Shown here piece after piece: positions 63,651 through 64,000 of a stretch of 64,000 bases of DNA. Position numbers and translations under genes: made by a program. The notes below the pieces were generated by a model. That model ran no database searches. It saw nothing but the letters and a program-made list of their open reading frames with translations, and was not told where the DNA came from. The stretch's first letter is position 1; every line of letters starts with the position of its first letter. Source of the stretch: Spirosoma taeanense (lineage in GTDB: Bacteria > Bacteroidota > Bacteroidia > Cytophagales > Spirosomataceae). Where the stretch lies: NCBI RefSeq assembly GCF_013127955.1, contig NZ_CP053435.1, positions 186,001 through 250,000 of the forward strand. Reading direction: 5' to 3'.

Positions 63651-63703
63651 AAACGCAACGAGCCGCGTTCTTCACCTGATTGAAGACATGGCTCGTTGCG
63701 TTT
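63651..63703. terminator. Hairpin terminator after the small peptide and rluA-type genes
   Basis: AAACGCAACGAGCC (63651-63664) pairs with GGCTCGTTGCGTTT (63690-63703), 14 bp perfect, with a possible inner CTTCA/TGAAG stem. The core AAACGCAACGA is shared with the palindrome at 9175-9228. Confidence 0.75.
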
Positions 63704-63712
63704 TAACAGACC

Positions 63713-64000
63713 TTACTCAAAGATGTGGTCCAGATTTTTGTCTTTGTAGTTCTCATTGTCCAGTTCCAGAAACTCCTCCCAGAACGGATCATTAGGCAAA
63801 CCCGCCTTGCAGATAATCGGCTCTTTTTTGACCGGATGCACAAAATACAGCCGCCGGGCATGCAGGTAAATTTTTTTGTCGGGCACGGCGCGGTCGTAGC
63901 CATACTTAACATCGCCCCGGATTGGACAACCCATGTGTGCCAGTTGTGACCGGATCTGGTGCGGGCGACCTGTAATTGGGTTCACTTCGAGCAGGTAATG
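63713..64000 (-). CDS. RluA-family pseudouridine synthase, C-terminal part (runs off the right edge)
   Basis: The last 95 residues are visible, beginning HYLLEVNPITGRPHQIRSQ, which is the family's conserved L-x-x-x-x-x-TGRxHQIR block. Then comes HMGCPIRGDVKYGYDRAV and an HARRLYFVHP segment that closes the catalytic domain. RluA/RluC/RluD enzymes make pseudouridine in rRNA or tRNA. The catalytic Asp lies upstream of the visible part. Which target the enzyme modifies cannot be told. Confidence 0.85.
   Translation of the reverse strand, partial: HYLLEVNPITGRPHQIRSQLAHMGCPIRGDVKYGYDRAVPDKKIYLHARRLYFVHPVKKEPIICKAGLPNDPFWEEFLELDNENYKDKNLDHIFE

Overview
The window looks like a chromosomal segment of a Cytophagales bacterium (Bacteroidota), probably Spirosomaceae (Spirosoma-like). 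This is inferred from gene content, not from a database match. Pointers are three TonB-dependent receptors with N-terminal carboxypeptidase-regulatory-like domains, a DUF4249 lipoprotein, the uppS-bamA-ompH-ompH cluster, many Tat-signal sugar enzymes, -7 boxes of the TAnnTTTG type, few Shine-Dalgarno sequences, and moderate-to-high GC. Both window edges cut a gene: an S46 peptidase on the left and an RluA-family pseudouridine synthase on the right. I see no rRNA, tRNA, CRISPR array, prophage or insertion sequence.

Layout. 0-9.2 kb: S46 peptidase, NDH-2, TonB receptor plus DUF4249 lipoprotein, DAHP synthase/chorismate mutase, proline dehydrogenase, signal peptidase II. 9.2-16 kb: an unclassified secreted Ig-like protein, then the envelope operon uppS-bamA-ompH-ompH (leftward). 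16-22 kb: fasciclin lipoprotein, metallo-beta-lactamase-fold hydrolase, double-FKBP lipoprotein, TonB receptor. 22-30.5 kb: acyltransferase, SDR plus FAD oxidoreductase, YjjG, ferredoxin, methyltransferase, and a divergent AraC/PhyH pair. 30.5-47.4 kb: a sugar-catabolism region with two Gfo/Idh/MocA oxidoreductases, MFS transporter, SDR, Old Yellow Enzyme homologue, GH88, TIM-barrel isomerase, GH125, a beta-propeller, a ScyD/ScyE-like protein, esterase and pirin. An MNT/HEPN toxin-antitoxin-like pair is embedded in it. 47.4-60.2 kb: housekeeping genes YifB, RsmH, TlpA-like lipoprotein, MarR plus FadN-like beta-oxidation enzyme, DedA, ABC-F, SUMF1 protein, FolK, aminotransferase. 60.2-64 kb: a TonB receptor with an upstream small His-rich membrane protein, a 58-residue membrane peptide, and the pseudouridine synthase.

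How it fits together. The 40.4-34.0 kb leftward cluster (GH88, OYE, SDR, Gfo/Idh/MocA, MFS) reads as uptake and oxidative processing of uronate-containing or modified sugars, with palindromic candidate operators before GH88 and between OYE and SDR. The minus-strand envelope operon couples undecaprenyl-PP synthesis to outer-membrane protein assembly. Many gene ends carry long, perfect intergenic hairpins, several with A/T flanks on both sides that suit two-way termination.

The most promising undescribed items are the His-rich protein/TonB receptor pair (candidate metal uptake), the MNT/HEPN pair whose reading frames overlap a Tat-exported TIM-barrel enzyme, the Ig-like plus helical-hairpin secreted protein at 9.2-10.8 kb, and the 58-residue membrane peptide with its own promoter and terminator. 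None amounts to a clearly new multi-gene system on sequence alone.
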